In this document: one piece after another, positions 35,277 to 49,260 of the stretch | Numbering within the stretch: position 1 is the stretch's first letter | Layout: every line of letters starts with the position of its first letter | Assembly (NCBI RefSeq): GCF_021347895.1 | Contig: NC_067125.1 | Location: forward strand, 6,156,268-6,220,267 | Reading direction: 5' to 3' | Length of the DNA stretch: 64,000 nt | DNA from: Acanthochromis polyacanthus | Lineage: Eukaryota > Chordata > Actinopteri > Pomacentridae | Translations under genes and position numbers: made by a program | The notes under the pieces: generated by a model | Seen by the model: the letters and a program-made list of their open reading frames with translations, nothing else | Told to the model about the DNA's origin: nothing | The model's database searches: none

Positions 35277-35331
35277 CTCAAACCCTGGAGCTTCAGAGAC
35301 AATATTCATTTCAACAGGAGAGATTGGTGTT
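35277..35331 (-). CDS. Candidate 55-nt exon, same strand as the sorting nexin gene
   Basis: The minus strand shows a GGTCTGAG acceptor-like site, one base, 18 open codons (TPISPVEMNIVSEAPGFE) and a GAG/GTGAAA donor. The other two frames contain stops. It ends in phase 0, which fits the start of the candidate microexon at 31517. The residue mix (acidic, Pro and Ser rich) suits a disordered linker. The acceptor has only a weak pyrimidine tract, and no homology was recognised. A second GT (GTAAGT) lies just downstream but would place a TGA in the exon. Confidence 0.2.
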
Positions 35332-35981
35332 CTCAGACCAGGCACACGGAGTCAAAAACAGCAAATAAACACATTGTTAATGGCTGTGGTCTAAGTTTGT
35401 GCATCGCATAGACAAGGCTGTCTGTTATCTTAAATTACCTCCATATGGTTTAGCTGCAGGCAGGACTCTCTTGAGTACAGTGCACTCCTGCCCGTAAAAA
35501 CCCGGACTTCTTTTCAGAGCTAAACACGTGGAAAGACGCTGGTACCACTGCTAAAGCTGCAGAGCAAATTTCACTGTATGTGCCAGTGGTCTGAAGTTGT
35601 ATTGTTTGGTAATGCATCAAATGTGTTGTGAAAATATTTAGTTTCTGGAAAAAGAAGACCTTTCCAAATGTTGTAAGACCTTATTTGATTTACACCAACT
35701 GATTTCCAATTAATTTTTCACAGGTTTCCAGAACTGCATAACAGAGCTTTGAGTTAAAAGTGCTTTCCCTTTTTAACTTGATAATTGTCCTCTTACTGAT
35801 GGTGAGAATAACAGTAACAGAACTGCACTGTCAACCTTCTAAATGTTGAACTTATTGTATAGCCTTGAATCGCAATGAATTGAAAAGTTGCTCCTAATAA
35901 AGTGCCCACTCTCTCCGTCTTAGAGAATCATTCACATGTAGACACTCATAAATCAAACTCATCTGTATCACGTGTGCTTAC

Positions 35982-36122
35982 TAGGGCTGGCCCGAATAGT
36001 GGTTTCTAGCCTTCGAATATTCGGGGCCTATTAAAGACGAATATCCGGATACCAAATTAATATCCGGATAGTGCCGTAGCGAACGAATATTCGGATATTC
36101 GGGATATTCGGGTCCAGCCCTA
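35982..36122. mobile_element. hAT MITE with perfect 8-bp duplication
   Basis: A 141-bp element, TAGGGCTGGCCCGAATA to TATTCGGGTCCAGCCCTA, with gtgcttac on both sides (35974-35981 and 36123-36130). It is full of TATTCG/TATCCGGA motifs and nearly palindromic. Its ends match the fragment at 13587-14085, so both come from one family. Confidence 0.9.
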
Positions 36123-36130
36123 GTGCTTAC

Positions 36131-39100
36131 GTCATAAGAACTGATATTTTGGTATTGAGTTGATGCCAGAATTCTTAAATGTGACCGCACTTGTTTTTCA
36201 TGGTACCCAAGAACTGCCACAGGTACTGGAGATACTGGACAAACACAACAACATGTAGAATAGTGACAGGAAGCGAAGGCGCTGCAGCTAGTGGGGGAAA
36301 AAAAGTCTCAGATGACTAAAAGCCAGAATGCAAACAGTGTTACAGAGGATTTCAAACAAAAGACGGAAACACTTCAAACTTATCTAAACTAACTTATCAA
36401 AGGCTTACTGCATCCGTATACAGAATTATGTGTGGGTGAGCTTCAGCTCTTATATTCATTTGATTGATTTATAATGTTTTTTTTTTGTATCATGTAAATT
36501 CAATTGTCTCAGAACAACTTGCCAGATTTCTGCTATCATGACATCTCTATTCATGAGATCAAGAGACGACACACTGAACAAGTCAAACTGACATTTTGCC
36601 GAGTTTTATCATTAAGCGGTGCAGATATCATTTGGAAATGTACAGATTTTGCTTCTTTTACTTAAAATATGCACAGTGTTTCATGAGATGTTCATATTTG
36701 TCACATGCAGACAGTTTTGGCTTAATCTAAACATCACTAGACCACTAATCGGTACGGAACACGCAGGGCCACATCTGTCTTGTATCTATTAGCATAGCTT
36801 TTGTGTTCAATCATGTAATAAATATTGATTTTTATCTTCATAGAGGAGGAGATTGTAACTTTGCAACCAGCTAGTCCTGACACTTTCTTTCCCGCTGCAG
36901 TTAAAACCTACTGAGGTGTGATGGCCGTGAAATCATACTGTTTACTCTGTTTTCCATTAACAGTTCCACTGTCAGCAAATGATCTAACAGCTCAGAGAAC
37001 AACAGGAGAACATGAGCATCATGAAAACAGTTTACATCCCCACAGATGAGATCGTTTATCTGTATCCTGTGAGCAACACGGAGGAAGCAGCAGTCATGAT
37101 GTGGACAGAGCAGAGAGGCCAGACAGGAGTCACGAGGAGAAGAGCTTTGGAACAAAACCGTGACCAAAGAATTCCAGAAGAAAAGGACACTGCTGAGTTT
37201 CTTGATATGAACACACCACACCATCTCTTGAGACCAGAAGCAGTGATAGTAGCAGATGAGAGCAGGGCTAAAAATGACAAGTGAGCAGGACTAATGGAAA
37301 GGCTACATTTGTCCTGTGGAGCCTCGATCTGCTTGAATATTTCCATTCTTCTGGCAACTACAGCAAATTCTGCTTGAAGCTGTGCTGGCAAGTGTTTTGA
37401 TCACTAATAGTGCATTGCATTGGGTTCTGGTTTTGTTTGCACCCCAGGTTTGTGGATAAGCACATGGGTGATAAAATACACAGCCCAGCCAACATTTCCA
37501 TGCTGGTTTCTTGATTAACTTAACTTGACGGCAGTATTACGCTAAATAAGGGAGTTATACTTGGATGTAAACAAGGAAAGGCAGTCACATTTGTTACGGA
37601 TTTGGCTTGGCACTACATCAAATGAATATTGATTCATTCAAATTTGTGTTGTCAGACGATGTGTCAAATTTTTTACATCTTAAAAATCAAGTTGTTGTGT
37701 GCACAAAAAGCTCATTTTTAGTCACAATCTAAGTCAGGAAAGATACTAGCTAGCTATGCTAGCTATCTCTAGTCAATACAATGTGGTGAGCAGTAAAAAG
37801 TTAAACAATATACGCTACATTAAAAAAATCTGATATTACATGTAGAAGTTTATATACATCTATATGTGACTTATAATAATAGATTGGCGTAATACTTCTC
37901 ATTATTCCAAAACAACAGCAATGGTGACAAATTGGCAGATATCTTGGAAAAAAATGCTTAACATTTGTCTGTCAAAACAATATGTGCTTGCATCCGGATA
38001 TTTGCCAATGTAAATAATAAGCGGAAAGAAAGAAAATATCATCCGGACTAAAATCACTGATCAGCTTGTGCATATTTTAAAAAGATCCAGCGTACTTTTT
38101 AGAAGTAAATCTTGCCCAAATGGCTTTAATACTGCTTTAGGATCACTCCCAAGAGGCCCATTTAAGCAGGAAGAGATTGTGAGTCTAAATCCTGAAGTGG
38201 CTGAGCACTACAACAATGATTCATCCCAGACATGGCAGCACATTGTCCTTTTCCTCTTAACTGCCTTGATGCATATCTCTAATGTCAGATAGAGCTTAAA
38301 AGATTATACTAGATTTCACCGTTTCTTTTACAAGCAGCTCTGTCGAGGTAAAAATAAAGTCAGTGCCAGGTGCTCACCAAAACCAGCTCTGTTCAGACTG
38401 AGACGCTGAGGTAAAATTAGCAGTCAGTCAATATGATGAAGTGTTAATTGTCAACCCTTAACAGCCAGCCCTTACTAAGAACAGTCACGGCTATAGAGAG
38501 AAGTCAAGGCTAAGATTAACACTACATCTTTTTATATTATAAAGTAATCTGTGGACATAACAGCATGATGGTGTTTACTAAACCAGCGTGTTTTGTACAG
38601 TATCTTTAGACATCCCACCCAAACAGATTTGGGGCAGAAACACCGCTACTGTGTTGTAGCCCACAAATCTAAATATGCCCAACATACAGCAAAGAAGATG
38701 CTCAACCACAAATACAATCATCACACTGCTAGTCTAATTATTCTTACACTATTTCCTGGATGTGTTTCAGTCGAGTGCGTCACTTATTTTGCTCGTATTT
38801 TTCAAACATCAGATATACACCTCACTTGTTATGAATACACTTGATTACATTAATTGTGTAATCACTGAAAAATTGCAATTTATGGACATGCTGACTATGA
38901 AAACTTGAAGCCATGCATTTCAGAACTGTGAGTCCTTGCTATTTAGTCAGGATTTTTTTTTTTAATTTATTGTTGAGAGAATCAGTGAAGTCCTCTGAAA
39001 TGTTGTACGGCTCACAGTGCTGTTGAGAAAGTTTCCATTTTGGTACTACACATGCACTTTCACACGACTCTAGTGATGTACAGGTGGTAAAAACAACCTC

Positions 39101-41201
39101 TAGTATGTCCCACGTTGCCTCTAAGTGTATTCAAGAGGGGGTGAAGTTTAAAATATGAATCTAAAATCTGATCTGTGATTGGCTTTGTGGTCTTTTCTCC
39201 AATATCTTTACAGGCCTGACAAAACAACAAATTCACTGTGAGACAATGGTTATACCAACAGCTAACAAAAAGACACTGTGTAGACAGATTTAAACAAAAT
39301 AACAAAAATCAACAGAATCTACATGCATTAATATCAGAACTTTAGTAGTCATAGCACATGAAGGCTGTAAGTTCCTTTCCAGCAGTCACACACAGCAGAA
39401 GACTGTTTTCACCTAATGTGATGTGTCTGTTCCCAGTGAAGCACACACCTCAGTCCAGCCCTCTGGCTCAAGGCTTATTACATCAGCACCTTCATTCAGG
39501 CCTCGGTGCCGTCTTTCAGCCATCTGCTTGGCGGTCTAGGGCCAGCTCTGCTTCTCTGTGTATGTTGGAGTTTGTGCGCATACATGCCGGTCCTGGCTTT
39601 ATTGGGACTGTCGTGGCGCCTCAATCCCCATGGCTGGTCAAAACACACACATGTGATGTTACAGCCTTGAGCCAGAACTGAATCACACGTGTCCCACAGC
39701 GGTTTCGCACTTTTACATTTCCTTAACATCACTGGATCAACTGCCACACTTAGCACAAAGGACAATCAGGCTGGAGAGCAGTCAATGCATGCAAACACAC
39801 ACACACAGGTCAAGGTCCCTGTCTAAGCTACAAAAACATCCATCGAACTTAGTCTCTGCTGTCATCACCACTGCAGTCCTATGGCAATCACCAGACAGAT
39901 TACTTTTCCCTTTGGCACATGCGAGCACACACAGATTTAGACCTAGCACACACACACAGAGCAGAGTGCTTTCAATCAATTAGGGTTGACAAATGCCAAG
40001 TAATTCTATATGAGAGATTGTGGTCTGGTTGAGACTTAGACTGTACAGCATTATTGCTACCATGAAAACCGCCAAAGTTGTTTTCCAGCTCCACTCTGTC
40101 ACAGAGATATTTTTCAAGCTGGGAAAATGAAGAAGAGAGTGCCCAGGCAATGTTCCCCTCTCTGCCTGTGGGCTTCATGTGGCTTAAATTAAAGAAAACA
40201 TGTAGTGCAACTATCTCAAAGTCGCACTGATGCGCAAATGTGAACAACCTCAGGAAGAGAAGGTTGTAAAATATGCGCATGCCACCAGTCTATTCTGACA
40301 GCTTGATAATTTAAAAAAACGTGGATGTTTGTTCCCTTTTAAAAAAACTGTACAGCACTATTCATAAAGAAACTGATATTATTGTATATTACACCAAGAG
40401 TTTTGCAGTGTTGCACACAGGCAGGACATGGCTGTGGCCTGACTGTTTGGGTGAAAAACACACGGCTCACATGAGAGAGTGGAGGGGCCGAGCCAGCTAT
40501 TCTCTCTGGTAGTGATTATTCCATCTCCTCTGATGAACCTGCCAGGAAAGAGACATTTACAGTGCAGGTGACACACTACAATCCCAGAAGGAAAATCCCC
40601 TTGAGCATTTCCCTCAAGTTCCCATAGTTACACAAGCAGCAGGTGTACAGAGTAGGCAGTGCCAAACCAATATGAGCTCCAAAAAAAGTTACATCTGCAT
40701 TTTATTCATATTGATTGATACTAAAAGTTTCTAAATCCAAGCATCTTAAGCAAAAATGCCAAACGTCTTTAGACATACTAGTATCATGGAAAGTAAATTC
40801 AACAAAATCAGTGAGATGACCCACCAGGTTCAGTATAACGTTACTCAGAGAATCTCTTCTGTATAGGAAGTAATACAGCAGCATTTGTACATACTTTTCC
40901 ATTTTTCAAAAGAGGATAAATGTGGTTAGGGGAATATTAGTGGAAATCTAAGCTTGAGCCTCTGGATAAGTGTTTCCCATCATACTTGACTGACGTTTGA
41001 GGGCTGGCATTGCTCGGGGACACGCTGTCAACTTCTGGTCTGTGGTGTTTTCCTAACTGAAAGGCGTCACAGCTATCTCACAAACATTGATCAAAAAACA
41101 TTTTATTCCACTTTCTGAACAAGTCAACATAAGATTAGCTGTCAAACACTGGTGGCTGCTTCTGTGGGAAGATTGATCTTGTTGTTAAGTTTGCATTACT
41201 G
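36131..41201. other. Unassigned, presumed intronic DNA
   Basis: Overlapping frames on both strands at 37012-37391 and a minus frame at 40379-40576 lack full splice support. CA-rich patches occur near 39795 and 39950. No element with clear ends. Confidence 0.35.
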
Positions 41202-41205
41202 TTAA

Positions 41206-41560
41206 CCCTTAAAAAGCCGGGACCGAGTATACTCAGTTCCCGCTTACTCGTACACACAGCCGAAACCGAACATTCTCGGCTCAACACGTGACTTGTTTAT
41301 GATTGCAAATTAACATAAAATATGCACACACCCGTATGTTTAAGTCGACCAATGCTAAGATATAAACATTGGCCCCAAATTTGCTTATTTCAAACAATAA
41401 AGCCGTGTGAGCCGTTATAACGAAGCCGCAATTACGAAGCTTTTATCGGGGCCGCGTACCGTAACAACACGGTCGAAATTCAACATGGCGAACGTCTATG
41501 ACAATGTGACCTCGCAAGACTTGATCGATATTTTTATGGATTAGGTGGTTTTAGTATATG
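41206..41560 (+). mobile_element. Left part of a piggyBac-like element
   Basis: TTAA (41202-41205) is followed by CCCTTAAAAAGCCGGGACC, as at piggyBac ends. Two short imperfect palindromes follow (ggaccgagtatactcagttcc; agccgaaaccgaacattctcggct). A small frame starting at 41485 encodes MANVYDNVTSQDLIDIFMD before a stop, resembling the acidic N-terminus of piggyBac-derived proteins. The right end was not found. Confidence 0.45.
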
Positions 41561-42245
41561 TTTTAGTATATGTACTTCTCCAGAAATATGGCTGTACATG
41601 CAAATATATATAAAATAACATGGCCTGGGTTAAAGCTGCCAACGTATGCCAGTTAGCTTAAGTGCTTGCCAACATTCGTACGAATTCTAACTGTGCTTTA
41701 CTTTTTATTGATTAAATTTCACCACCAGTCAGACGTCGTTAGACCTTTTCAGGAGAACAGAATGCAGCTGGATGACATATTGAAAAGAGCACCAGTCACA
41801 GTTGAAATGGGAAAAGGCATGAAGAAAACATGAAGGAAATAATACATGTATGTTTTATATACACTATCGTCATTAGGCCATGTACAGCTGCTGTTTTCAC
41901 TTTTCATCTCTTGAAGCTTGTTGTCTATTTCTACAGTATTTTTTGTTACATTTTATATTACACAGACCTCTCCCTCTTTGGCAAAATGTACTTGCATTTT
42001 TTTTAAACTACATTTCCTGTGTTTCTACTCGAGTTTTTATTTTATTTTACTGAAAATGTAGATGTACATGGATACATAAAAACACACTTGCATAAAAACA
42101 AAAAAACAATATCACGCTTTCTCAAGAACACGATTGTAACGGGAGTTAACACTTTAAAAATAAATACAATTTAAATGTATTATCTTTGGTATTTGTTTTG
42201 TTTTCATCAAATTCGTACAAAAATGAAACCAAACACAGAGGATTT

Positions 42246-42980
42246 ACACTAATCAGCCATATTATTGAAACCGCTGACAGGTAAAGTGATGTAATTGATC
42301 ATCTCTTTACACTGACACTTGTCCAGGAGTGGGATATATTAAGTGAAGAGTCAGCTCTTAAAGTGGATGGGTTGGAAGCACAAACAATGCGCAGCGAAAC
42401 GGAGATCTCCAAGAGACTTTAATAAGGTTCAAATTGTGATGCCTAGATGATTGGGATAGAGCATCTATAAAATGGCGGGTCTTCTCGGGTCTTCCTGGTA
42501 TGCACCAAAGTGGCACAATGGAAAGACAACCTGTGAACTGGTGACAGGACCATGGACACCCATGGCTAATTGATTCTTGTGGAGGACAAACATTCCTCCT
42601 CATGCACTTTTGTAGCACAAACTGCTGAAAATCCTCATGCTACCTATGATAGACAGGTGTCAGTATACACAGAGCATCACAACTTGTCAAATATAGGCCA
42701 TTGCTGAGGAATGAACTGAGGAACATTATCAAGAGCTCAAGTTGTTGACTAGGTCTCCAAATGCCCCAGATCTCAATCTGATCAAACTTTTGTGGGAAGT
42801 GCTCCAAAAACAAGTCCAGTCCATAGAGGTCTCACCTCACAATGTACAGGATTTTAATGGGTCTGTTCCTAATGTGGCGGTGCCTGACACTTTCCCAGGT
42901 CCTTCAGCGTCTATGTCTCAACAGGTCAGAGCTGTGTTGGTGGCACAAGTGTGGCCTACACAATCTTAGGCAGGCGGTTT
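42246..42980 (+). mobile_element. Tc1-like transposon, internally deleted (copy B)
   Basis: The 5' end aatcagccatattattgaaa and the start region match the minus strand of copy A. After about 42700 the sequence jumps to the C-terminal block. The frame at 42742-42969 reads SPNAPDLNLIKLLWEVL, where the family has PPNSPDLNPIEHLWDVL; the catalytic Glu is Lys here. Most of the DDE core is deleted. Confidence 0.75.
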
Positions 42981-45900
42981 CCAAGTAGAGGCTCATTAGT
43001 GTATCCATTGATTTACATTAGACTTCAATTTATTCAGTAACCTTTAGCTAGCACATTGTGGCCCCTGAATCCTTTGGGAGATAAACTGTGTGCTTTAGCC
43101 TCCGTAACTATACTTAATGAGCGACCAAGGCCAGTTATACTCACAAGCTCAAGGGTCTACATCAACTGATTAACTCAAGCAACAACCCACAACAATCAAG
43201 ATGAAGGCAAGATACCTCAAATACTTGGCAGCTAATCAAAAGCGACTGACGCAACAGAATCCAAAAACACATAAAACATCAGCTCATCTGGGGAACAACT
43301 ATGTATGTGTTGGACTGCAGGGGGATTTATTTTAGTTACCATTTAAGGTAAATACAGACAAGCATAACCAGGTCCCATTTGAGCTAAAATAAGCTTAGAG
43401 CCAGTTTTCGACAGAGAGGATGTCATTGCACAAGTATGTCTCTGGAGACAGAAGATGAACCATGACTTTGGAACCACATCTCAAGCCCCAGGCTCAGGTG
43501 AGTGGTGAAAACAGACACCAAGAGATGTGAACAGGCCAAAGGGTCACTGCATGACTTCATCCAGCTACTGTCCTTATTTAAGACATGCGTTTATCACTTA
43601 TCAAGTTTATTCTGCAAACATCCCCACAGTGTTCTAGCATGCGCCACTTGTCCTCTATCTAACTTTATCAAGAGTGTGGACAATAATGAGCTACATTATC
43701 TTTCATGTCCTGCCAAGGGAGGATTTCTGAGTGGCTACAACTCACAAACACTAAAAAAGGACAAATGGACACAGAGACTGGCAAGGTTTAACTGATGGCA
43801 CACTGGGGCAGGGGGATAAGTGTGTTTCATAACCTTCAGGAGAACTGACCTAGGTACTTCAGCAACAATGTCCCCTTGAGACGATTACATAGGTCAGCAG
43901 GAATAGGAAAGCAACTGCCGACTACTATTAGCCAGTAATAGAAGACGATATTTATAGTTAAGAAATGCCTGTAGAAAGTGAATAATGTCCACGTAAACGT
44001 AATAGTGGCATGACACAAGGCAAACTGCCAACTGAAATACAGCATGAGATATAAACCACTCAGACAGGCTGATCTCACTGTGAGGACTACGTCTGAATTC
44101 GTCTCATCTCTGGAACAGCCTGTCCAGGGAGGTCACACCTCCTCCATCTCTACAGAGGCAGATAGTTAGCCTGCAGCATTATGTAACAAGAACCTATTCT
44201 GTTCTCCCTCCTCTTCCCACCAATACCAAATCTGTCATGTATAGCCCAACCATCTGACCACCAACGCTCTCAGGCTGGGAGTGAATTCCTGCTGACAGAA
44301 GAAGCTTGGGGCTTCCAAGCAGAGTATTCTGTTTATACCTCATGCCTGGCCCCTGGACCCATATGTCAAGGAACAGCACCAGAACAGAAAAACAGCAGAG
44401 GACTCTGATATCATCTCCTCACTGTAAAAACAACTAGTGGTGTCACAGAGTTGAAGAGCGAGCTCTGTTACAGGGCAAATCATTTAGAAGAGAAAGGCCT
44501 CAAACTGTGGAATCCCCACATCGCTGTCATAAAGAATCATTAGTTGTTCACGCAGTAACAGGGCATAACGCCTTATGTTATGTTAAGACATGATAAAAAA
44601 TGAACTCTGACACTTGTCAAATCATGCAGGGTTGCCAAATAAAACACTATGTCCAAAGGAATAAATTCTAGGAACAACAGCTACTAAAGTCACAAATAGA
44701 AGATTAAAAATAGTCCTGTCTTCAGACCCAGACGCTTGTCTGTTCTCTCACACTGGTAATACCTCAAACTAAATATCTTCGAATACGTATTCATATATGT
44801 AGTAATTTTATACCCGAGTGTCTGAACCAGTTAATTTGAACAAATCCTCTACCCTCTCTGGTAGAAACAGTGACGAGCCGGCAGCAGACGAGCAGGCATA
44901 TGACCCGTTCAATGTGGATAAACATCACTACATATGGATCTGCTCAACACATGACAGCAGCGTAGAGCTAGCTGGAGTACTAATTTGAGCTCAAAATGCA
45001 CTGCTAGCATTGTGGCTTTTTCAAAGATGAATAACAGGCCAGGGTTTTTTTTTCCAATTGTAGCAAAAGTTAAAGAATACTGCATTTCAAAAAGTTGTGC
45101 AGTTTACTTCTTAGTCTGATAGCACTTCATGGCTAGAAGCTCAAAACATGTCTGCAGTGGTCTAATGCAGCGGCAAAGTTTGCGCTAAAGTAAAAACAAG
45201 GAGCAAGTACATGAATTGTGCATCTTTAAACTTTAAACCTTCTGATACTTTCCTTGGCTGACTGGCTTTCATGGACAGCACAAGATGCTGAACACAACAT
45301 TGCCAAAAGCTGTTAAAAGTCAGTCCTTTCCTGTGTTCTGCCTTCCTCCATCTGTGACTCTCTGCTCTTTCATTCTGCTTAAGTTGTTTTCACCAAATAT
45401 TGTGTGTTGTTCCAGGCCAGAGAGTCAAGACTTTGAAGCCAATGTTGGTGGATTTCACAACCTAACAAAGTTTCTTTTATTCACCAACTCTAAAGTGGCT
45501 TCATATCTTGCCAGTCATCTTTTTGCTGGTGTTTTTGAAATTAACTGGGTAGTCCTTAAATATCAATACCCGTCCTTCGCACCACTGTGACTTTCCAGAT
45601 GTTCTGGGAAATTCCTTGAGAGTTTCCAAATTCCACCTGTCAGCTGTACTGCTACACAACCAGGGTCTACATATCAGTTGAACCTAACTATCTATGTTGT
45701 TAAGTTCAATAAATATTGCTGTACCTTTATTCTAATCCAGCCTTGCTGGTGTATGACATGCATGTCAGTGGGAAACAACAGCAATGTAATCAACAGTTTT
45801 CCCATAAAAGCTTTTTGGGGAAAAAGGCAGAAGGCGAATTTGAGCAGAAATTAGAAACCATTTACCACAGCACAAGTTTTTGTTTCTTGTTTCTGCCTTT

Positions 45901-48302
45901 TTTTTGTAATGTCATGAAAGTGTGTGTGAGTCTCAGAAATGATGGACCTAGTACCATTGGTTTATAGACTACTGTTCTGAAGCCGCGAATTCAGAATTTG
46001 GCAGTCACCATCTTGCTGTTTGGAAACCAGACGTAACAAGCAAGGCTGTTTAGTGTCTAGTGCCTGAGTAGACAGTATATGAAGACAGAGGCAGTAACCC
46101 TGATGCCAGCCATTGTTTTGTTTTTTGTTTTTTCCTAAAACTTTTACACGCTCTAGCTGCTTTTTGCAGCATTGATGACTCGTTCCTCATGGGCATTTAG
46201 AAAGAATGCAGGTTTCAGGAACTGAAGCTTTGCTTTACCTTTCGGGCTCAGACATTATGTCCATCTTCTGTGTCTATAGCATGTGGGTCAGAGGCCCTGC
46301 ACACAAGTATGACGGTTCATTCTTGGCCTTGTTCATGTAAATGAATGGAGTTGGCTTTGACGTCAAGGAGATGACTTAGTTAAAATCTTTTCCTATCCAT
46401 AAGTGAGCCATCCTTGTGATAGCAGAGAAAATTCCATCTGCTAATGAAGACTGAGACACTGGTGAGTTAAGACTGTTTTTGAGAAAGGTTCTGAATGACT
46501 TTGAAAACCATTTAGTTATTTGACAGTTATGGTATCTGGTGTTGTTATGATTTTTCATTAAAACTCTGTTTGATGACATGGTGTTCACACTTTCAGCTGA
46601 AACATCATATTGGGAATGACTATGAAAACTAGATTAACTTTCAAGACTGTTGTTCTTGGATACAGCTTGCTCAGGGCCTCTGAAGTAATCCACCTGTCTG
46701 TATTCTGCTCAAGCCTGCAAATTTACAACAAGGTGCCAACCCATAAAACTGAAAAACACATTATGAAATAGCATGCAAGCGGCCTCCCACTGAATAAAAT
46801 ATACTACTTAGAAAAGCCAGTGTTATACATTTTGTTAGCGTTTGCGTTTTGACCACATCTTTAGAGTTCTCTCCAAATGCCACAATGTGGTCACAAGCTA
46901 AATAGTACAGCAGTGAGACAGAAACCACTTTTGCTGAAGCCAAACAACATGTTGTTCACCACCGGTGAAACCCAAGCGGGCCACTGGATGTCAGGCTGAG
47001 ATCCCTGGGCATTAATTAACAGTGTGGCAGAAGCAGAGCCAGAGTGAGCAAAAGAAAAGGACAGAGTGGGAGTGCTCTCTTTGACAACTGCTGACAGGGT
47101 TTAAATCCTCTGCACTCCCCTTCATCCTCACCTCCATCATCAAGCTGTCAGCGAGGACTTGTGGTACCATTTGAATTGTTTATGGAAGTATTAATATGCC
47201 ATTTTAGGGAGTAAAAATAAAGAATCATGTCATTGTGTGACAGGTGCAGTAAAAGACTGGCAGGGCAGCGATGCCACAAGGAGTTTGGTGAAATGAGATG
47301 TTCCAATAAGGAAATACTTGCAGCCCACCGACAAATAGAGAAAAGCTGCTGAGCATTAGCATGGCAGTCCAGGTGCACTGACAAACAGCACCTGAGCATT
47401 CTCCAGATAGGTGAAGTGGTGAAAATGTCAGTCAGATGTGATGCGTCCTCTGGAGTCTGACTGGGAATGTTCCACAATTACGGCGTGCTACTCCAACAGC
47501 AAAACAGCTTGCCGAGAAAATTTGAACCACTTGATGCAATTTGATTAATTACGATCATTATAATGCATCATCATCACCACTGACCCAGTTTCTCCACCAC
47601 ACGACTGCAGCCCATGTTGTCCAGTGAGAATATTTTGGAGTCTGAAAGGGCAAATTTCAATTTGAAAGAGGGTAACCCTACCTCTGCGCTCTCATGCATG
47701 TATTTACTGAGTTGTCTCCACATTTTAAATGCTGACACAAATCTTACCCAAATGCTTTTCTGAGAGTTTAACTTGTATTTACACTGATGGATATCTGCCT
47801 CAAGATCGTCACCAAAAGGATGCCACTGATCACTGTAATGGGTAAATGCATTATGTTTACAGACACTCAACCAAACAGAACATAAAGTGGCCGCTACATC
47901 TACAGTACATCTAGACACTGACAACAATCTGGCCCCAGCTGGATTTTCCATCCAGACTGCTGTCTAACAGAAAGAGACTATATTCATCTTAAACTGTCCC
48001 ACTTTCCAGTCCATAAAAATCAGACATCTCCCAAACCAGAGCCTCGCCTTGGACCCCATTTATAGGAGCAGAGAGACAGCTTTTCCAGCCAGGCCTGTCA
48101 CATACACACAGACCCAGATTTGGCTGTTGGGTCCTGGCTTCATCTCTCACACACACAAACACACACTTTCTCTATCAACTCGCAATTCCGAATTAAATTC
48201 TGACAGACACGCATGCACTACGGCTGTACGCTGGCATGGATAAGGTTTCTGGTGCCTGCAGCTTCTATTTGTTTCCCACTAAACAGCTGTCAGATCATAT
48301 AA
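42981..48302. other. Unassigned, presumed intronic DNA
   Basis: Several short frames (43502-43795, 46376-46588, 47574-47951) without splice context. No repeat ends identified. Confidence 0.35.
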
Positions 48303-48314
48303 CCCCCCCCCCCC
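48303..48314. repeat. C12 homopolymer
   Basis: Twelve uninterrupted cytosines. Confidence 0.95.
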
Positions 48315-48780
48315 ACAGCACATGACATATGCTGTCAGTCCAAGTAAAAAATGCTCCATGTATGAGTCATGGACTGTTTTTTTTAATAAACATAAATGAC
48401 CAACACTGAGAAACATAACTCTATTATTCTTGACTACATAGTGCAAAGTAGGGTTCAGTTAATTCAGCACTTGAATGCACTTTCATGGCTATTTGTTCAG
48501 ACTGCTGTATTGTCATACTGCATTTTTATATCTATCCTGTCTGTTAAATGCCATAAATGCAGATTTTAGTAAGTACACTGCAAAAACCCAAAATCTTACC
48601 AAGTGTATTTGTCTTATTTTTAGTGAAAATGTCTCATCCCACTTGATTTAAGATAAATTCACTTAAAAAGAGACATTTCAGCAGATGGACGGACTTATTT
48701 TAAGACAACACATCTTAAATATCTTGTTAATTCAAACAATCATGAAATTGTCTTGTTTTGAGTTGAATTTTACAAGAAAA

Positions 48781-48833
48781 CTCGTCCTCGCCCTGCGGGT
48801 CAAACTGAACCGTTTTAAAGTTTGAAAATGTGT

Positions 48834-48866
<33 letters not shown>

Positions 48867-49260
48867 TATTTTCACAGTGAAACTTCTTTCAATATTTTTG
48901 GGAAATCTTTGAACATTTTTCGGTGGAAAAAAGAAATGTTAAAAATGTTTCTTAAGATCTTCTTAAAGAAAATAGAAGTTTTACTGATATATATGTAATC
49001 ACTTTAGATATTTTTAGGATTTTTTTGGAAGAATTTTATTCAATTTTTGAAAATATTTACAAGAATTTTCTTGCCAAATTTGGGGTATTTTTAAAAAATA
49101 AAACTTTAAAAGGAAACTTTTAAGGAATTTAAGGAAGTTTTTCTTCCTGAAGGTTTTGCAAATTTTCAGAAATCTGGGGAATTTTTTTGCAGAATTTTTG
49201 GATTTTTTTCAGACAAAGAACCGATATTTTTGGTGCGAGTAAATGAGTACAACAGGAGGG
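48781..49260. mobile_element. Nested TTAA-type MITE (ACAGGAGGG end)
   Basis: The right end acaggaggg is followed by TTAA (49261-49264). The left end ctcgtcctcgccctgcgggtc has lost the expected TTAACC. The AT-rich body (gtttcttaagatcttcttaa, ttttggaagaattttattc) is a fish repeat I know with CCCTCCTGTTG-type ends, probably piggyBac-like. Confidence 0.6.
48829..48864. repeat. (TG)9-10 joined to G17
   Basis: A TG run passes directly into 17 guanines, inside the nested element. The G run could form a quadruplex. Confidence 0.9.

Noticed and set aside
37012..37391. Overlapping frames of about 90-110 codons on both strands
   Set aside because: No splice sites or motifs; overlapping frames on both strands are expected by chance in a low-stop stretch.
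46376..46588. Minus frame of 70 codons with a plausible residue mix
   Set aside because: No acceptor or donor in phase and no recognised family.
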